Assembly: GCA_031763025.1 (NCBI GenBank)
Contig: JASSKH010000028.1
Span: 7,327,324 to 7,391,323 of the forward strand
Source: Macrocystis pyrifera
Lineage: Eukaryota > Sar > Phaeophyceae > Laminariales > Laminariaceae
Length of the DNA: 64,000 nt
Direction of reading: 5' to 3'
How positions within the stretch are numbered: the stretch's first letter is position 1; each line of letters starts with the position of its first letter. This document shows positions 10,722-22,933 of the stretch, piece by piece. The notes under the pieces were generated by a model. That model worked only from the letters and a program-made list of their open reading frames with translations, was not told the DNA's origin and searched no databases. The position numbers and the translations under genes are program-made.

Positions 10722-11483
10722 CCCAGATCAGGATGCTTTCTATTAGGAGGTGTGAATTAAGAGTAAATCGAAGTCGCTGATTCGGCCATTCTTACAAAGG
10801 CAATAGGCATAATATATATCGTCTCGTGCCTGGGGGTGCTTGGTCAGCATGAGGAGCCTGGGGTTATCATGAGGCGGTGGGAAGCAACGTAGAGCAAGTG
10901 TGAAATTTACAAGAAGACAGGGATAAGTGCCATGATTGCGGCCCCCATCCGCTAACTTCTGAGAACCCGACAAAGGGATTCCCCATACATTAATTTTTAA
11001 AAAATCAGCGGTGAGATCGAAAATTTCGTCGAAACTCATCTTGTTAAGCTGTGTGTCATACTAGTGATACTTCGATCGCGCGTACTACGGGTTTTGTATA
11101 AACTGTTGAAGGATTTATATTTCCCGAATTGAGTGGAACAACGTATGACTCCTGTGGGACTCGGACAGTGCGCCTTCACAGTCTTGCTGCTATTGGTACA
11201 ACCGCAATGTCATTGTTCTAGCCATTCAACAAACCCTACTATTAATAATCCCATTACGCTGTTAGTTTGTCCCATTAGATATCCTTAATGACTCCGACAA
11301 TTTCGAAGGGTATAGTGAAGTCATACCCGAGCAGGTAAAAAATTCCGTGGTACTGACGTGATCGAACGGGCACCACTGACGTGAGCCCCAATCAGCTACC
11401 CAAATGTTATCGGGCCACTCCAGCTACCACGTGGGGCCGTCTCTGAGCGCTTGATATACTAAACAAAAAACATACAGGTGTGA

Positions 11484-12314
11484 GACCTATGCCAATGGTA
11501 ACGCGAAGTTCAAAAGTTTTTTTTTCGAAAATATTGTTTGAAAAAAACGGCCGAAAATATCCTCGTACCGCCGCTGTGGGAAAAAAGGGAAAAAATGCTT
11601 GATTTTTCCTTCTTTTTTTTCTAACGGCTGCAGGCGGCGCAATTTGTTTTCTATCGTTGCAAATTGTCAACACGCTGATAAAAATCAGCTCGTGCGACGA
11701 TAGATGCTCGATCTCGATATAGACTCAGCCCACGGCCAACCCGCTTGGTGTCGGGCAAGGCCAACGAGTACAGATGACGGTATCGAAGATAGAAAGTGAA
11801 TACATGCTCTAGGGGGCGAGAGCTTGCCGGCGGCGTGCTGCGGTAGCCTCCCAAACCTGAAAAAAAGCCTGCTTTTTGCCCTTCGAGGCGGATCGAGAAA
11901 TTTTGTCTTCTGTTTGGTACACACCAGCGGCGAATTGTTTTTTATCGAACGCCTGGCCAGCGCCCGCCACATGTCACTGGCCATTGTGTGAAGACGGTGA
12001 CCCAAGGGTGGGTCGGAGCCCCTACCGAGCGCACTCCGTTCAGAATTCATGACGCAATCGTTGGTTTTGTCGATCGATGTCTGTCGAGGACTCGGAATCT
12101 CGCCGCTTCGAACCAAAGATCGGCCTGAGTTTTTCTCAGACCGATCTTGGCCCAACATCGGCCCCAGATTTGTTTTTTTCGGGCTTTTCCAAAAGTTGGG
12201 AACTTTTTTTTTTTTCTAAACGTGCTCATAGGAAGCGTGTTCTATTTTTTTTTGGCGGGTATCTTTGGAATTCAAACTTTTTATTGGTACTTCGCGTTCC
12301 CATTGGCATAGGTC
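11484..12314 (-). mobile_element. 831-bp TIR transposon, non-autonomous, copy 1
   Basis: Terminal inverted repeats GACCTATGCCAATGG (start) and CCATTGGCATAGGTC (end), with further matching GCGAAGT inside them. Exact 3-bp direct flanks TGA at 11481-11483 and 12315-12317. It is the reverse complement of a second copy at 23757-24589, alignable end to end. A minus-strand frame of 157 codons (11685-12158) partly matches a 211-codon frame in the other copy, so a shared peptide is possible but not recognised. The 3-bp duplication would suit PIF/Harbinger or CACTA-type elements; no transposase motif is visible. Confidence 0.85.
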
Positions 12315-12589
12315 TGACATCGAAGATTTCGTCGAGACTTATCTTTCCAAGCTGTGTGTGATATATCGATCACGCTTACTACGGGTTTGGTGTAACCTCT
12401 TGAAGTATATACTTCTCGCATTGAGTGCAACATGTGACTCCTGTGGAACCCAAGGAGTGTTAAATATATGGTGGAAATTTACATCAGTTGTGAGGTTGAG
12501 ACTTTCCTCGAAAATCAAATTTGTACGAGTAAACGTAGAATTACCACGAGAAGGAATTTAAATTACGTGCAGTGTGTATATTGCTGTTT

Positions 12590-13030
12590 TGTGTACAATT
12601 TGTATATTATTTTTTACTTTAATTAATTAATGTATTTGTCTTATTTTATTTTATTTTTCTCCATCCCACTTGTTAACTTCGCCCTTCATTTCTCTCTCCT
12701 TCCTATCAAATAGTCGTACGTAACTCAGATCCGGGGTCACGTTAGGTAGCAGGCGTTTTCTTCTCCCTCCTCCCCACTACGGTTCTTGCCTTGGAAGGCA
12801 TTTTTTATCGAGACAAGACTTCGGCCCTTTCTTCCCTCGTCGACTCGCGTCGAATTGTGCCTTCCCAAAATACAAGCTACTAGGCGCTCTGTCAGCAATT
12901 GATTCCGTTTTTTTTTATCTATTTTTGCAAGTAAACTAAAAAAATTCGACCCACGTGGGATTTAAACTCCAGCGTCAACTCTTTGCAGCATTCGAGCGTA
13001 CCACTAGCTTACACCGGGGCGATGTATACG
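12590..13030 (-). mobile_element. tRNA-derived SINE, near full-length
   Basis: Reading the minus strand from 13030: a tRNA-like head with A-box-like TGTAAGCTAGTGG (13001-13013) and B-box GGAGTTTAAATCCC (12957-12970). Then a body with GAGTCGACGAGGGAAG, CGATAAAAAATGCC and TGACCCCGGATCTGAG, and an A-rich tail ending near 12590. Relatives: 52140-52570 (same strand), 38400-38640, 44355-44665, 49720-49880, 49965-50240. It lies in kinase B intron 1. Unrecognised intron sequence flanks it; 13500-13620 has repeated CGGTTCGGTGC-like words. Confidence 0.75.
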
Positions 13031-13894
13031 TACTATATTTTTTTATGTACACTGTATATTGGTGCAGCACTTAAAAAGCGGCGATAGTTTTAGCAGTTAG
13101 TCGTCTGGTTTTAAGCCTTACCACGAGTACTGTGGTAACTATGTATAGTACATCTACGCAGTACCTATTGCGGTGGTTATACGACGAGTAGAAATGACGA
13201 AAATCGTTAAAAATTAGTCAACATACTTGCATATTAGTATTGAATTATTACAATAGTAGTGACCTTTCTTTGTTTTCGGGTCTTTTCGTCTGAAATTTAT
13301 CAGTGTCTTGAAACCTATCGGCTCTTTACATTGAAGATTTCATCGGAAATCGTTTTGTATACTGTACCTGGTATATATATGGACAGAGGTAAAATTGTTT
13401 CAGCTTTTTAGACCGAGGGTTCCGTCGAGTCAAAATTCATATTCTGTATGCTGTGTGATCGTTTGATCTCGTTTTTTTCTGGGTTCTTTTTCAGAAATCG
13501 AAAACCCTACGGTTCGGTTCGGTGCGGTTTTAAGACATTGGAAGCTTACGGCGCGGTTCGGTGCTGTTTTCATATCTTATAAATCCGTACGGTGCGGTTC
13601 GGTACTGTGATATATCCTACTATGTCTTATTTCCCAGTTTGGGAGAAACAAACCGTCCTCAGTGTCCGTAGAAAACTGCTATTAATAGTAGATGCTACAT
13701 ATATCAGACCGTAGAATGATTAAATCCAACAGCCTCCCTTCTTGCGGTGCTATATGTCATTCCCGCGTCAAGCGGACCAAGCTGGTCCGATGCGCTCTAC
13801 GCTATGCCGCATTTCGTCTATGAATAGTCCGTGAACCATATTCTTATCTTCTCTCGCTTTTTCTGCGACCGCGTGGTATGGTTCCTGCTCCCAA

Positions 13895-14100
13895 CGAAAC
13901 GTCAACATCTACGCCGACATAAACGTCGATATCAACACCGACACCGACGCCAACAACACCGACATCGTCAACGTTATCACCAACACTAACATCATCACCA
14001 TCACCATCGACACCCAACATCAACATCACCACCACTAACATCAACGTCAACAACACCAAAACCAACGTCATCGTCATCACGAACGACAACATCAACCCAA
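13895..14100. repeat. AAC/ATC/ACC low-complexity tract
   Basis: About 200 bp of interspersed AACATC, GACACC and ACCACC words just before kinase B exon 2. The minus-strand Val/Asp-rich frame over it is compositional. Confidence 0.85.
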
Positions 14101-14124
14101 ACGTTCGACATTAATAACGAAAAG

Positions 14125-14259
14125 GCACGCATCATGCGCGAGATGACGCATCCGAACATGGTACACATCGAGTGCTTCTACGACAACGATCCCGAGTATT
14201 TCTACATGGTGATGGAGTTTATGGCCGGGGGCGAGCTCACGGATCGCATCGCCCAAAAG
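14125..14259 (+). CDS. Kinase B exon 2, helix C to hinge
   Basis: Codes residues 74-118, phase 0 at both ends. The acceptor AG at 14123-14124 has a poor polypyrimidine tract. Donor GTGAGG at 14260. It opens ARIMREMTHPNMV, so that with E73 of exon 1 the helix-C block reads EARIMREMTHPNMV, as in CaMK/MARK relatives. It then runs through strands 4 and 5 (YFYMVMEFMAGGEL), the hinge that grips ATP. GGEL begins helix D, which contacts substrate. The counterpart in kinase A lies outside the window. Confidence 0.87.
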
Positions 14260-14264
14260 GTGAG

Positions 14265-14725
14265 GGGTCGGTGCGCCGTTTATGTCTATGGTTATATGTT
14301 ATACGCATGGTTATATTTTGTACGTATCGTTGAATTTTATACATAGAATTTTATTAAGAGTATACCTCTACGGTGTGTTCATTTTTTATATCTATACAAG
14401 TATATCGACTTTTGTACTTATGGTTGACTTTTCGGCCTACGTGTGGGTGATTTTATAGCTGTGGTCCCAGTTATGTCTATGGTCGAATTTGATGTTCGTA
14501 GTTAACAAATCCACATGTTGACTTTTTGCACCCGCGATGGTTGACTTTAATACCCATGGTTAAAATATGTACGTATGGTTGAATCTGATACCTGTGGGTG
14601 ACTTTATAATATTCTCTTTGGATTTTATATGTATGGTTGATTCCTATATTTTTGGATGATTTGTATACATACCTTGTACGGTTAGATTTTATATCCATGG
14701 TTGACCTTTTATTCCTGCCTATGGT
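14265..14725 (+). repeat. Degenerate TATGGTTGA repeat field
   Basis: At least ten loose copies of TATGGTTGACTTTATACC-like words at irregular spacing, starting right after the exon 2 donor. It looks like an old, decayed minisatellite. Confidence 0.65.
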
Positions 14726-14926
14726 GGGTGAATAAACACAAACTCCTCTTAATCGCTTTGGCTACTGGGAGTTGAGCAGGGTAAAGTGCGACGAACAAGA
14801 AGGATGATTACAGCACCGCCTGCAAGAAAAAACTCCGTCGCTGATGGGGTGGGGGGGAGTGTGTCCGCGAAGTTGCAACATACGGACAGACGACACGCGC
14901 GCAGCATGATGATGATCGTACTTCAC

Positions 14927-14928
<2 letters not shown>

Positions 14929-14967
<39 letters not shown>

Positions 14968-14975
14968 ACTGCTGC
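14929..14975. repeat. (CTG)n microsatellite
   Basis: About fourteen CTG/GCT triplets with one CTA interruption in kinase B intron 2. The intron around it (14726-15860) is otherwise unremarkable, apart from a weak piece at 15230-15310 of the repeat family seen at 25.9 and 38.8 kb. Confidence 0.95.
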
Positions 14976-15867
14976 ACGCGCTCTTGCTACGATTGATATG
15001 ACCGCACTTTTCTTGTCGTTCTCTATATGTCGCTATACTTGGATCCCAAAAGGGTTACTGAATTTACCCTAATAAGAATGGAAAAGTGGCGAATACGTGC
15101 TCGTGACTAACTCAAATGACGATTGAGCCGGGCTACGCTAGGGGGTTGCATATTTTGGGTCCAAACATGTACATTTCTCGCCGCTGACGGGGTTCCTCAA
15201 CTGCAGAAGGCTCAATGTGAAGTACGTCTCCCAAGTACCACAAAAACGACCCCAATACCTGTACCCCGGTAATAAACGGCCTTTCCACGTCATTCAAAGC
15301 AGCACCGCAACAACTACATGCCCCAACAGTTTTACAAACGGGTACTTCGAAGCATGCATTTTATAATACCGTTCGTTTTTTGTGTTAGCTTCCGCACGGG
15401 TTGTGTATCGTGCTTTCATCATAGCTTGCATTTTTTCTCCAAGCCTGTCGTGTGGGTCAGTCGTTGAGTTAGTCCAGGCGTACAGCTTCTCAAGTGGGCC
15501 CAAACAACCGTAGGGGTATACACGTATCACGGAGGCCCATTGTATATAGGCCGAAAATAAGCCCATTTCACCCAGTCTGGCGTGTTGTATATCTCAAGAA
15601 CCACGGCGTGAATCGAAAACGTTGTCCGTTTCAAATACGCGGTTGATGATAGACTCTCCATCGATGCTACGCGAGGAAGCTTCTTTCTCTCCGTTTTGGG
15701 CCTACCAGGTATAGAAGCCCCTCGTTTTATTTGACAATCTACTTGGAATTTGTGTGGGACACTTTTTGCTGTAGTACAAAGGTTCATATGGATGTGCGAC
15801 ACGCGCGCAGGCAGGAACATATGCATACAACTCTCGTGCTGCAACACGTTCATACCTGACTACAGTA

Positions 15868-16022
15868 GGGGTCCTTCCATAAAACCGGTGCCCGCGATAA
15901 TGACGGTGTACTGGCCTGGTGTTATAAGGCTTAGATTGGGTAGGCGATTGGTTAACCTTTTACCAATAGCCCAACGGACTAAGACCTTAACACTGGCACA
16001 TACCGGCAATATAGAGGGACCC
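15868..16022. mobile_element. Small TIR element (MITE), GGGGTCC ends
   Basis: The left end GGGGTCCTTCCATAAAACC and the reverse complement of the right end GGGGTCCCTCTATATTGCC match at most positions. It resembles the element at 2044-2182 in its ends but not clearly inside. Confidence 0.5.
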
Positions 16023-16482
16023 CGCACTCCTCCCATTATTGCGTCGGTGGCTGTTGTCATTTCGGGAACTCTCTTCATTTTCAGTCCCTTCTGGTTCTGT
16101 TTTCTCCTCGTTTTTTGGGCCCGAAGTCGGCGCAAAAGACACCGATTCCCGCTGCGGAAACCTCCACCAGGCATTTACTTGTGTAAGACGAGTTGCAGTC
16201 GGGGTTGAGGTTGCTGCTGTTGTTGTTGATGATGATCTCGCATTTGCTCGTTGCCATAATGTCACGAAAAAGCTCAAGAAGTCTCTTAATAGTGTTCAAG
16301 TAAGTTGGAAAACAAAACCAAACAAACCCTACGCGGGGAGTAACACATACCTGGTGCCAGGATGACAGCCAGTTCCACGACGTACTGTAAGCATATACAA
16401 ACACCAAAAAGAGACACATGCCCCTTTCGACAAAAAACGTACTTCACGATGGGTTGCTGTAAGGGCTTAGGCTTCAGGTTGG

Positions 16483-16535
16483 GTTGAGTTGGGCCGGGTC
16501 GGGTCGGGTCGGGTTGGGTCGGGTCGACCGATCAA
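16483..16535 (+). repeat. (GGGTC/GGGTT)n G-rich tract
   Basis: Nine or so tandem 5-mers GGGTC/GGGTT/GGGCC. The G-triplet spacing fits a G-quadruplex. A short ACAGCTA repeat follows at 16605-16665. Confidence 0.85.
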
Positions 16536-16727
16536 TCGACCCAAACGAACATATTCAAGCATGAATGTACAAAAATCGACCAAGAGGCACGCAATATGAA
16601 GCGATGCAGCAAGTATACAGCTACAGTTACAGCTATACAGCTACAGGTACAGCTACAGCCCTCCGGCTGTTATCCCCTCGCCGACCTTGATATCGACGTC
16701 GCTCACAAGCGCTGCTCACTACTGTGA

Positions 16728-17070
16728 AGGTGCTGCCTACTGAGCTGCAGGGGTGAAAGATCGATCGATGACCCAGCCCGGGGCAGTCCTTGCAACACTC
16801 CCCTCCCTCTGAACGGCGGGACCCTTGAGACGTAACGACATCGACGTACTTGGACCTACCTGCTTCGCTTCAGTAGCTGGGGAACCAGGGAGGCATGCTT
16901 TCAGGAATTTACAAACGAGCAAGCGTTTCTGCAAAAGAAACGTTCGAAGTGAGATTAGAAGAGCCCGTGTCCCGCCGACGACGCCAAATGTGAGGGGTGC
17001 TACCTTCTGAGCTATAGGGGAACAGGATCGGTCGATTGCCCAGCCCAGGGCAACCCTTGTAACGCTACAC
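16728..17070 (-). repeat. Tandem tRNA-like repeat array 1
   Basis: Two tRNA-like units, 267 bp apart by their A-box positions (about 16736 and 17003; plus-strand CTACTGAGCT and CTTCTGAGCT). Same family as 19105-19720. The B-box of the inner unit is degraded. In kinase B intron 2; 17075-17690 has no recognised feature other than pyrimidine-rich 17540-17590. Confidence 0.7.
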
Positions 17071-17698
17071 ACGTTCCAAGGCCCCCGATGGCCTTGGGGC
17101 ACACGTCACATCCTGGAGGCTGTCCAGGCAGGCGGAGGAAGAAGAAGGGGGGAGGGGAGGGGATAAATTTTACCGCGACACTGGGGAGTACCTACCGCAG
17201 AGGGCGTTGGCTCCGCACAGAGGTGACATCGCTTTTTCAGCGCTCGTTTTCTCGGCAACGGCAACAAGGGTGCCTAAAGCCGAACATTATATTTTCGGAA
17301 GACTCTCGACCAGATCTTTCCTGAAACACCTTGTTCGGTATTCTTGGCAACCTTCCCGTTCGGAAAAAATCGAGCGCTCCAAAACGATCACAAGCCCTGT
17401 GCGGGCCGAAGCGCACCCAATATTAATCTGTATATGGATGTGTCGCAACATGATCGGGCGATTTTTCATTACTGCTGTCGTCTGCACGATACACAGGAGT
17501 CAGGAAATTTCCAAGCGATGGATGGATAATGATACCTCCCTTCCTCCTCCCCCCCTCTCCCGTTCCCGCCTCCTCCCCCTTCCCCGAAATGCCGTTCTAT
17601 TGTTTATTTTTGCTGTTGATGTTATTGTCCAAATGACAACACGCGCGCACGGAAACCCATCATATATATATACGTATATTACATATATATATTAACAG

Positions 17699-17956
17699 AC
17701 CGCATACTACGAGGAGGAAGCGCAAGACCTCTGCCGCGTCCTCTTGGGCGGCATCAAGGACATGCACGCTAAGCACGTCGTACACCGAGACCTCAAGCCG
17801 GAAAACCTGCTGCTGGCCTCGCCCGACGACGACCTGAGCATCCGGGTCGCAGACTTCGGCATGGCCTGCAGCGTGAAGAAGGGCTTCGTGAATGACTATT
17901 GCGGAAGCCACAAGTTCATGGCCCCGGAGATTCTGATGGCGAAGCCGTACGGCACG
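17699..17956 (+). CDS. Kinase B exon 3, catalytic core
   Basis: Codes residues 119-204, phase 0. Acceptor ACAG at 17695-17698, donor GTGGGT at 17957. It begins YYEEEAQDLCRVLLGGIKDM (helix E) and carries the complete catalytic machinery: HRD 147-149 with D149, K151, N154 (HRDLKPEN), DFG 170-172, and APE 193-195. The activation segment has CGSHKFMAPE where many CaMKs have CGTPxYxAPE; the usual activation-loop Thr position is Ser188, so activation by phosphorylation is possible but uncertain. Joins IAQK of exon 2 without a gap. It matches kinase A exon 1-219 and ends at the homologous residue (PYGT versus RHDT). Confidence 0.92.
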
Positions 17957-19104
17957 GTGGGTTATTAACATATACCTGGTATATACCAGGTATACGAGTA
18001 TCATATGTATGTTGTAAATAAAAAAACGACAGCTGTAAGATCGAGGATTTTGTCGGAACTCATCTTTGCAGGCTGTGTGTGCTGTAGACACAAAGGGTAT
18101 TTTTGTCCAAGGTGGCCGCTCCTACTAGCCCAAACAATTTTACTCCGAGGTAGGTTGTCCGCTATGACTAACCCAAACAGGTTGGCGTTTCGCACCATAA
18201 TCTAACAGCAGGCGACATTCACAGCACGATTAGCCCGCAGCAGGCGGGCTTCAGCATTAGCTGGGGTGACGTACGCACGGCAATGATACAAGACAGTATC
18301 TATCACGGAAAACAAGAACAGGGGGGAAAGGGGAAAGGTCCTGCCTTGCTCTGCTCTGCGTGCCTGCTACCGCTGCTGCTCCTGCTGCTGTTCTGCTGCT
18401 GTACGAGCGTCTATAACCCACTGCTGCTGTGCTTTGGTGTGTGTTTTTGTGTTCTATATCTAAATTGGTGGTAGAATGAGGAGCGTGGCAGACGTCTCAT
18501 TGGTCAAACTCTCAACTTCATTAGGCTAATGCGTAGGCGGTTCTTCTGTTTTACTGCTGTGTTCCGACAACAGTCTTGGCATCGTATACGCTATTCAGCG
18601 ATGTGCGTCAGCGCAGAAACCTTCAAGCTGCGGGGGAGACCTATGTTGATCAATATATTCTTCGGGTGGTATGCTACCAGGTACCAGAGACCTCAGAGTT
18701 CTTGTCCGACTGAAAAACTGACTGCTGATATATTGATATGAAACCTTTCTCAATCTAGTCCGCACCAAGCACAAAAATAACCGTTGCCGAATGCCGGTAC
18801 CGTGAAAGTGCATGTTGTTTTGTAACGACATTTTCCGCGAATGGCTCAAAACTACCGTACCGCACCCCGTAGCGGTTACCGGTATAAAACGAAAGAAGGA
18901 AACACAGTTAACTCGGATTCAGGCTGATACCGGCATCCGTAACGGTACGTGAGAGTTGTGGGTGAGCAGCGTCCACCGGATGTGATACCTTGGAGTTTGA
19001 TACGTTTTCAGGCGTACGTTCGATCGGGGGGTGGTATTTAACGTACCCCCGGTGATGAAAGTGACAGTCTAAAAACAACCCAAACAATGTACCCCCGGGT
19101 GTGG
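17957..19104. other. Kinase B intron 3, 5' part
   Basis: No gene. It opens with two facing TACCWGGTA motifs (17973-17981 and 17984-17992) 16 bp after the donor. The rest is unique-looking sequence with CTG-rich patches near 18370-18430 and one more TACCAGGTA at 18675-18683. Confidence 0.6.
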
Positions 19105-19720
19105 TGTTTTAGGGGAGGCTGAAGGTGTTACCTACTGAGCTAAAGGGGTAAAAGATCGATTGATTACCCAGCCCGGGGCGATCCTTATAACACCCCCTCC
19201 CCTCTGAACGGCAAGATCTTTCGGGCGTCCGTACCATTTACGGCCGTACGCTGATCTACCCGCTTCGTTTGAATACCTGGGGAACCAGGGAGATGTGTTT
19301 TTAGGGACGCAAGCGCAAGCGCTTCAATAAAGAAACGATTCGAAGTGAGATTCGAACCCTTGTCCTCGACGATGTCAAATGTGAAGGTGTTACCTACTGA
19401 GCTATAGGGGTGAGAGATCGATCGATTACCCAGCCCAGGGTAGTCCTCTTGACACTCCCCCCCCCCTCTGAACGGCGGAATCGTTGGGGAGTCTGTATCG
19501 AATACGGCCGTTTGCTGACCTACCCGCTTCGTTTCAATACCTGGGGAACCAAGGAGATGTGGTTTTAGGGATGCACGCCCAAGCGTTTCTCTAACGAAAC
19601 GTTCGAAGAGAGATTCGAACCCGTGTTCTCGGCGACGTTTAATGTGACGATATTACCTACTGAGCTATAGGGGTAATACATCGGTCGATTACCCAGCCCA
19701 GGGTAATCCTTATAACAGGG
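19105..19720 (-). repeat. Tandem tRNA-like repeat array 2
   Basis: Read on the minus strand, each unit has an A-box ATAGCTCAGTAGG and B-box GGGTTCGAATCTC (plus coordinates about 19393-19405 with 19347-19359, and 19656-19668 with 19610-19622), set as in a tRNA. Unit period 262-263 bp, about 2.3 units (A-boxes near 19131, 19393 and 19656). The T-arm does not pair properly, so these are tRNA-derived repeats rather than tRNA genes. Confidence 0.75.
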
Positions 19721-19800
19721 GGTCTTATTCAAGGAAGGTGTGCTATCATCCGTGTTACACGCTTTTTTTCATTCTACGGAGTAAAATAGAACTACTTATA

Positions 19801-22800
19801 GATATCTCGATCTCTGAGCGTGCTCGGTGGGTGCATCCTTGGCCTCTCAGAGCTCCCACTTGGGAAGAATCTCCTTTTATTACTTGCCGGACCTTTCCAG
19901 CGGGTCTTTGTTTTCTCCATTTCTCTTGGCACTTTCAGTCCTTCTTTCCGTTTTTCTTCTTTCGTTTCGTGTGCGTGCGTGTGCTCGGAGCATGGCATCG
20001 CGGGCGAACCCGGCGCCGTCGCGGGTGTCTGCGGATGGTGGCCGGTAGAGAGGGGATTGCAAGGAGCGTGGTGGCCGGTTTCGTGGCTAGGCGTCGCGTG
20101 TGCCTCGAGACACGAAGGAAGTATGAATGGGCTCTGTTTGGCCTCCATTTGTGGTTTCTGATAGAGTATCTACGAGTTTATAAGGGTCGTTCGGGATTGC
20201 AAGATAAGATTCAAGCGGTGTTTATTTTTGCGACCGAGCTTGAAGCTCTAAGAGAGAGGTACGCAGGCTGAGCACCAACATTGTCGAGCTGGCGAACCAC
20301 GGCCACAGTGAGCACCAGGCCTCACGCGAGGCGGGCGACGGAGCTCACTGTGGCAGAGAGTGAGGAAAGCTTTGCCCGGACCGAATCGGTGGCGAGATCG
20401 TTGCGAGAGGGGCGGGCGGCGTACGAGGCTGAGAGAGAAGCTCTGTTGCTTGGTTTTTTCGATTTTTTTTTTTTTTTTTCTTTTTGACCGGTGTAAGGTG
20501 TTCCAATCAGGCAGTAAATTATTACACGAAAGGGGACGGGGATTTTTTCTATCAGAAAATTTCCGTTTCGTTTTCATTGTTTTTGCTGTGCTGCTGTGCC
20601 GTGCTGTGCTGTATCTTTCGTACATACGAGCACAGACACAGAGCATATCTAAAGAAGAAAATAAGTACCCTACCTGGGGTATGTACGTACGTATGGCATG
20701 TAAACGAGCGTAGCGGAAAACCGCCCGCGACGCGAAGCGTATCTGGCATCCGAGCTGTTTTCTCCTGAAGCATGCATGGCGGCGGGACTCTTGGCATTAT
20801 CAAGTCGCCAGTTTGCAACTACAGCAGTCATGGAAAAAATAATATTCAATCATGGACCTCTGTCCGCTTCGCATAATTTAGTGTACTTTTCCTTCCTGAG
20901 CGAGCGTAGCGGGCGGCGTAGGCCGCCCGCGGAGCGAAGCGCCTTGCGTGCTCGGTTGGTACGTCCCTGGCCTCTCAGAGTTCCCACTTAGAAGTCGCCT
21001 CCTTTTATTACTTGCCGGACCTTTCCAGCGGGTCTTTGTTTTCTCCGTTCTCTTCGTACTTTCAGTCCTTCTTTCCTTTTTCTGCTTTCGTTTCGTGTGC
21101 GTGGGTGTACTCCGAGCACGGTTCCGCGGGCGAACCCGGCACCGTCGCGGGTGTCAGCGGGTGCTGGCGGGTAGAGGGGGAGTTGTGAGGAGCGCAGTCG
21201 CCGGTTTCGTGGCTAGGCGTCGCGCATGCCTCGAGGCACGAGGGATGCTTCAATAGGCTCTGTCTGGCCTCCATTTGTGATTTTTGGTAGAGTACGTACG
21301 AGTATTTAGGATCCATCTTATCGAAGACTTTTGGTTCTTTCAATATGATTCGATTATTTTTTTTCTAATTTAATTTGCATCTGATTGGCCGAAGAGTGAA
21401 TCACCAGGCAGGATTCGAAGGGGCAAATAGAAAAAAACAATTTAAGTGAAAATTCTTCTGGGACTTTTTTCGTGTGACTTTTTTATTTCAATTTCGAATT
21501 TGGGAGTTGATCAGCCTTAATGTAGCATGTTCATGGTGGGTCAACACCCCCGCTGGAGTCTGGGATGATTCTTGGCCGCTTTGGTGACCACCGTCGAGGC
21601 GATAAAACGTGAACCTCAACGACTGGCGACCGGAGCAATAGCCACGCCCACGACCACAGACCATAGCACATCGTACCCCGGAGCTGGCGCCTCAAAAGAA
21701 ATCATGGCGGCCGCAAGCCCAATTTTTCGGCCTGCTCGATCGGCCAACCATCACGAAAACCGAGCAAACAAGCAAAAAAACAAAGGATACGCCCCAGACC
21801 TCGATAGCCGCATCACAGTTGCTGTTCCGCACGTGGCGCTTGAGGGCTCCCCCCGCCCACCCAAGACACCCTGAGAGTGATAGGCTCCTATCCTGCGCCA
21901 CCCAAAAATAAAAAAATGCTGGCGGCGGCGCGCACGCGACAACGCAAACCTTCGCTCTCGTCTACGCTCGTCGCTGTTTGTCGGCTGGGCGTTGTGTTAC
22001 GCGGTGCGTTATTCCATGTTGTTTCGAATTCCTTTTTTTTTTACAATGAATACGCCGTTTCCCGATAGGATACAAAACACGTTTTTTTTTTTCGAAATCA
22101 AACTAAAATTCATTGAAATTGAAATTTTATTTCCAAATAACGGAATTCTGCGTTCCCTGTTGAGATGGACTCTTGAGGGTCGTTCGGGATTGTAAGACAA
22201 TATTCAAGCGGTGCTTATTTTGCGACCGGGCTGAAAACCACAAGAGGGAGGTACCCAGTCTGAGCACCAACATTGTCGGGCTGGCGAACGAGGTCCACGG
22301 TGAGCAACGGGCTTCACGCGAGGCGGGCGACGGGGCTCACTGTGGAAGAGAGGGAGGAAAGCTTTACCCAGAGCGAATCGGTGGCGAGATGGTCGCGAGA
22401 GAGGCGGGCGGCGTACGAGGCTGAAACTCTGCTATTTGATTTTTTTATTTTTTTATTTTTTCGTTTTGACCGGTGTAAGGTGTTCCAATCAGGTAGTACA
22501 TTATTACACGAAAGGGGACGGGGAGTTTTTTTCTTTCATAAATTTTCGGTTTCATTTTCATTTTTTTTTGCTGTGTTACTGTGCCGTGCTATGCTTTATC
22601 TTTCGCACATACGAGTACAGACGCAGAGCATGTCGAAAGAAGAAAATAAGTACCCTACCTGGGGTATGTACGTACGTACGACATGTATGTGAGCGAGCGT
22701 AGCGAAAAACTGCCCGCGACGCGAAGCTTATGTGGCGTCCGAGCTGTTTTCTCCGGAAGCATGGCGGCGAGACTCTTGGCATTATCAAGTCGCCAGTTTG

Positions 22801-22912
22801 CAACTACAGTCATGAATCATGGACCTCTGTCCGCTTTGCATAATTTGATGTACTTTTCCTTCCTGAGCGAGCGTAGCGGGCGGCGTAGGTCGCCCGCGGA
22901 GCGAAGCGCCTT
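19801..22912 (+). repeat. Tandem duplication of a 1.1-kb unit
   Basis: Unit 1 is 19801-20944; unit 2 is 20945-22912 minus an 864-bp insertion at 21309-22172. Both start GCGTGCTCGG and end in GCGAAGCGCC with a GCGTAGCGGGCGGCGTAGG block. Matches run along the full unit, with moderate divergence and indels. Frames of 90-180 codons occur but do not agree between the units, so I do not call a gene. It could be a duplicated repeat or a solo retroelement end. In kinase B intron 3. Confidence 0.75.
21309..22172. mobile_element. 864-bp TIR insertion in duplicated unit 2
   Basis: Interrupts unit 2 where unit 1 is continuous. The ends, GGATCCATCTTATC and (reversed) GAGTCCATCTCAAC, are imperfect inverted repeats related to GGGCCCATCTTAACGGGGA of the 52930-53329 MITE. 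Flanks TTA (21306-21308) and TTG (22173-22175) fit a 3-bp TTA duplication with one change. Subterminal bases near 21340-21390 also match that MITE. No transposase seen. Confidence 0.65.
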
Positions 22913-22933
22913 GCATATACTTATAGAAGTAAA

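Noticed and set aside
19347..19668. A functional tRNA gene
   Set aside because: A and B boxes are good but the T and acceptor stems do not pair, and the unit repeats in tandem with a long non-tRNA body.
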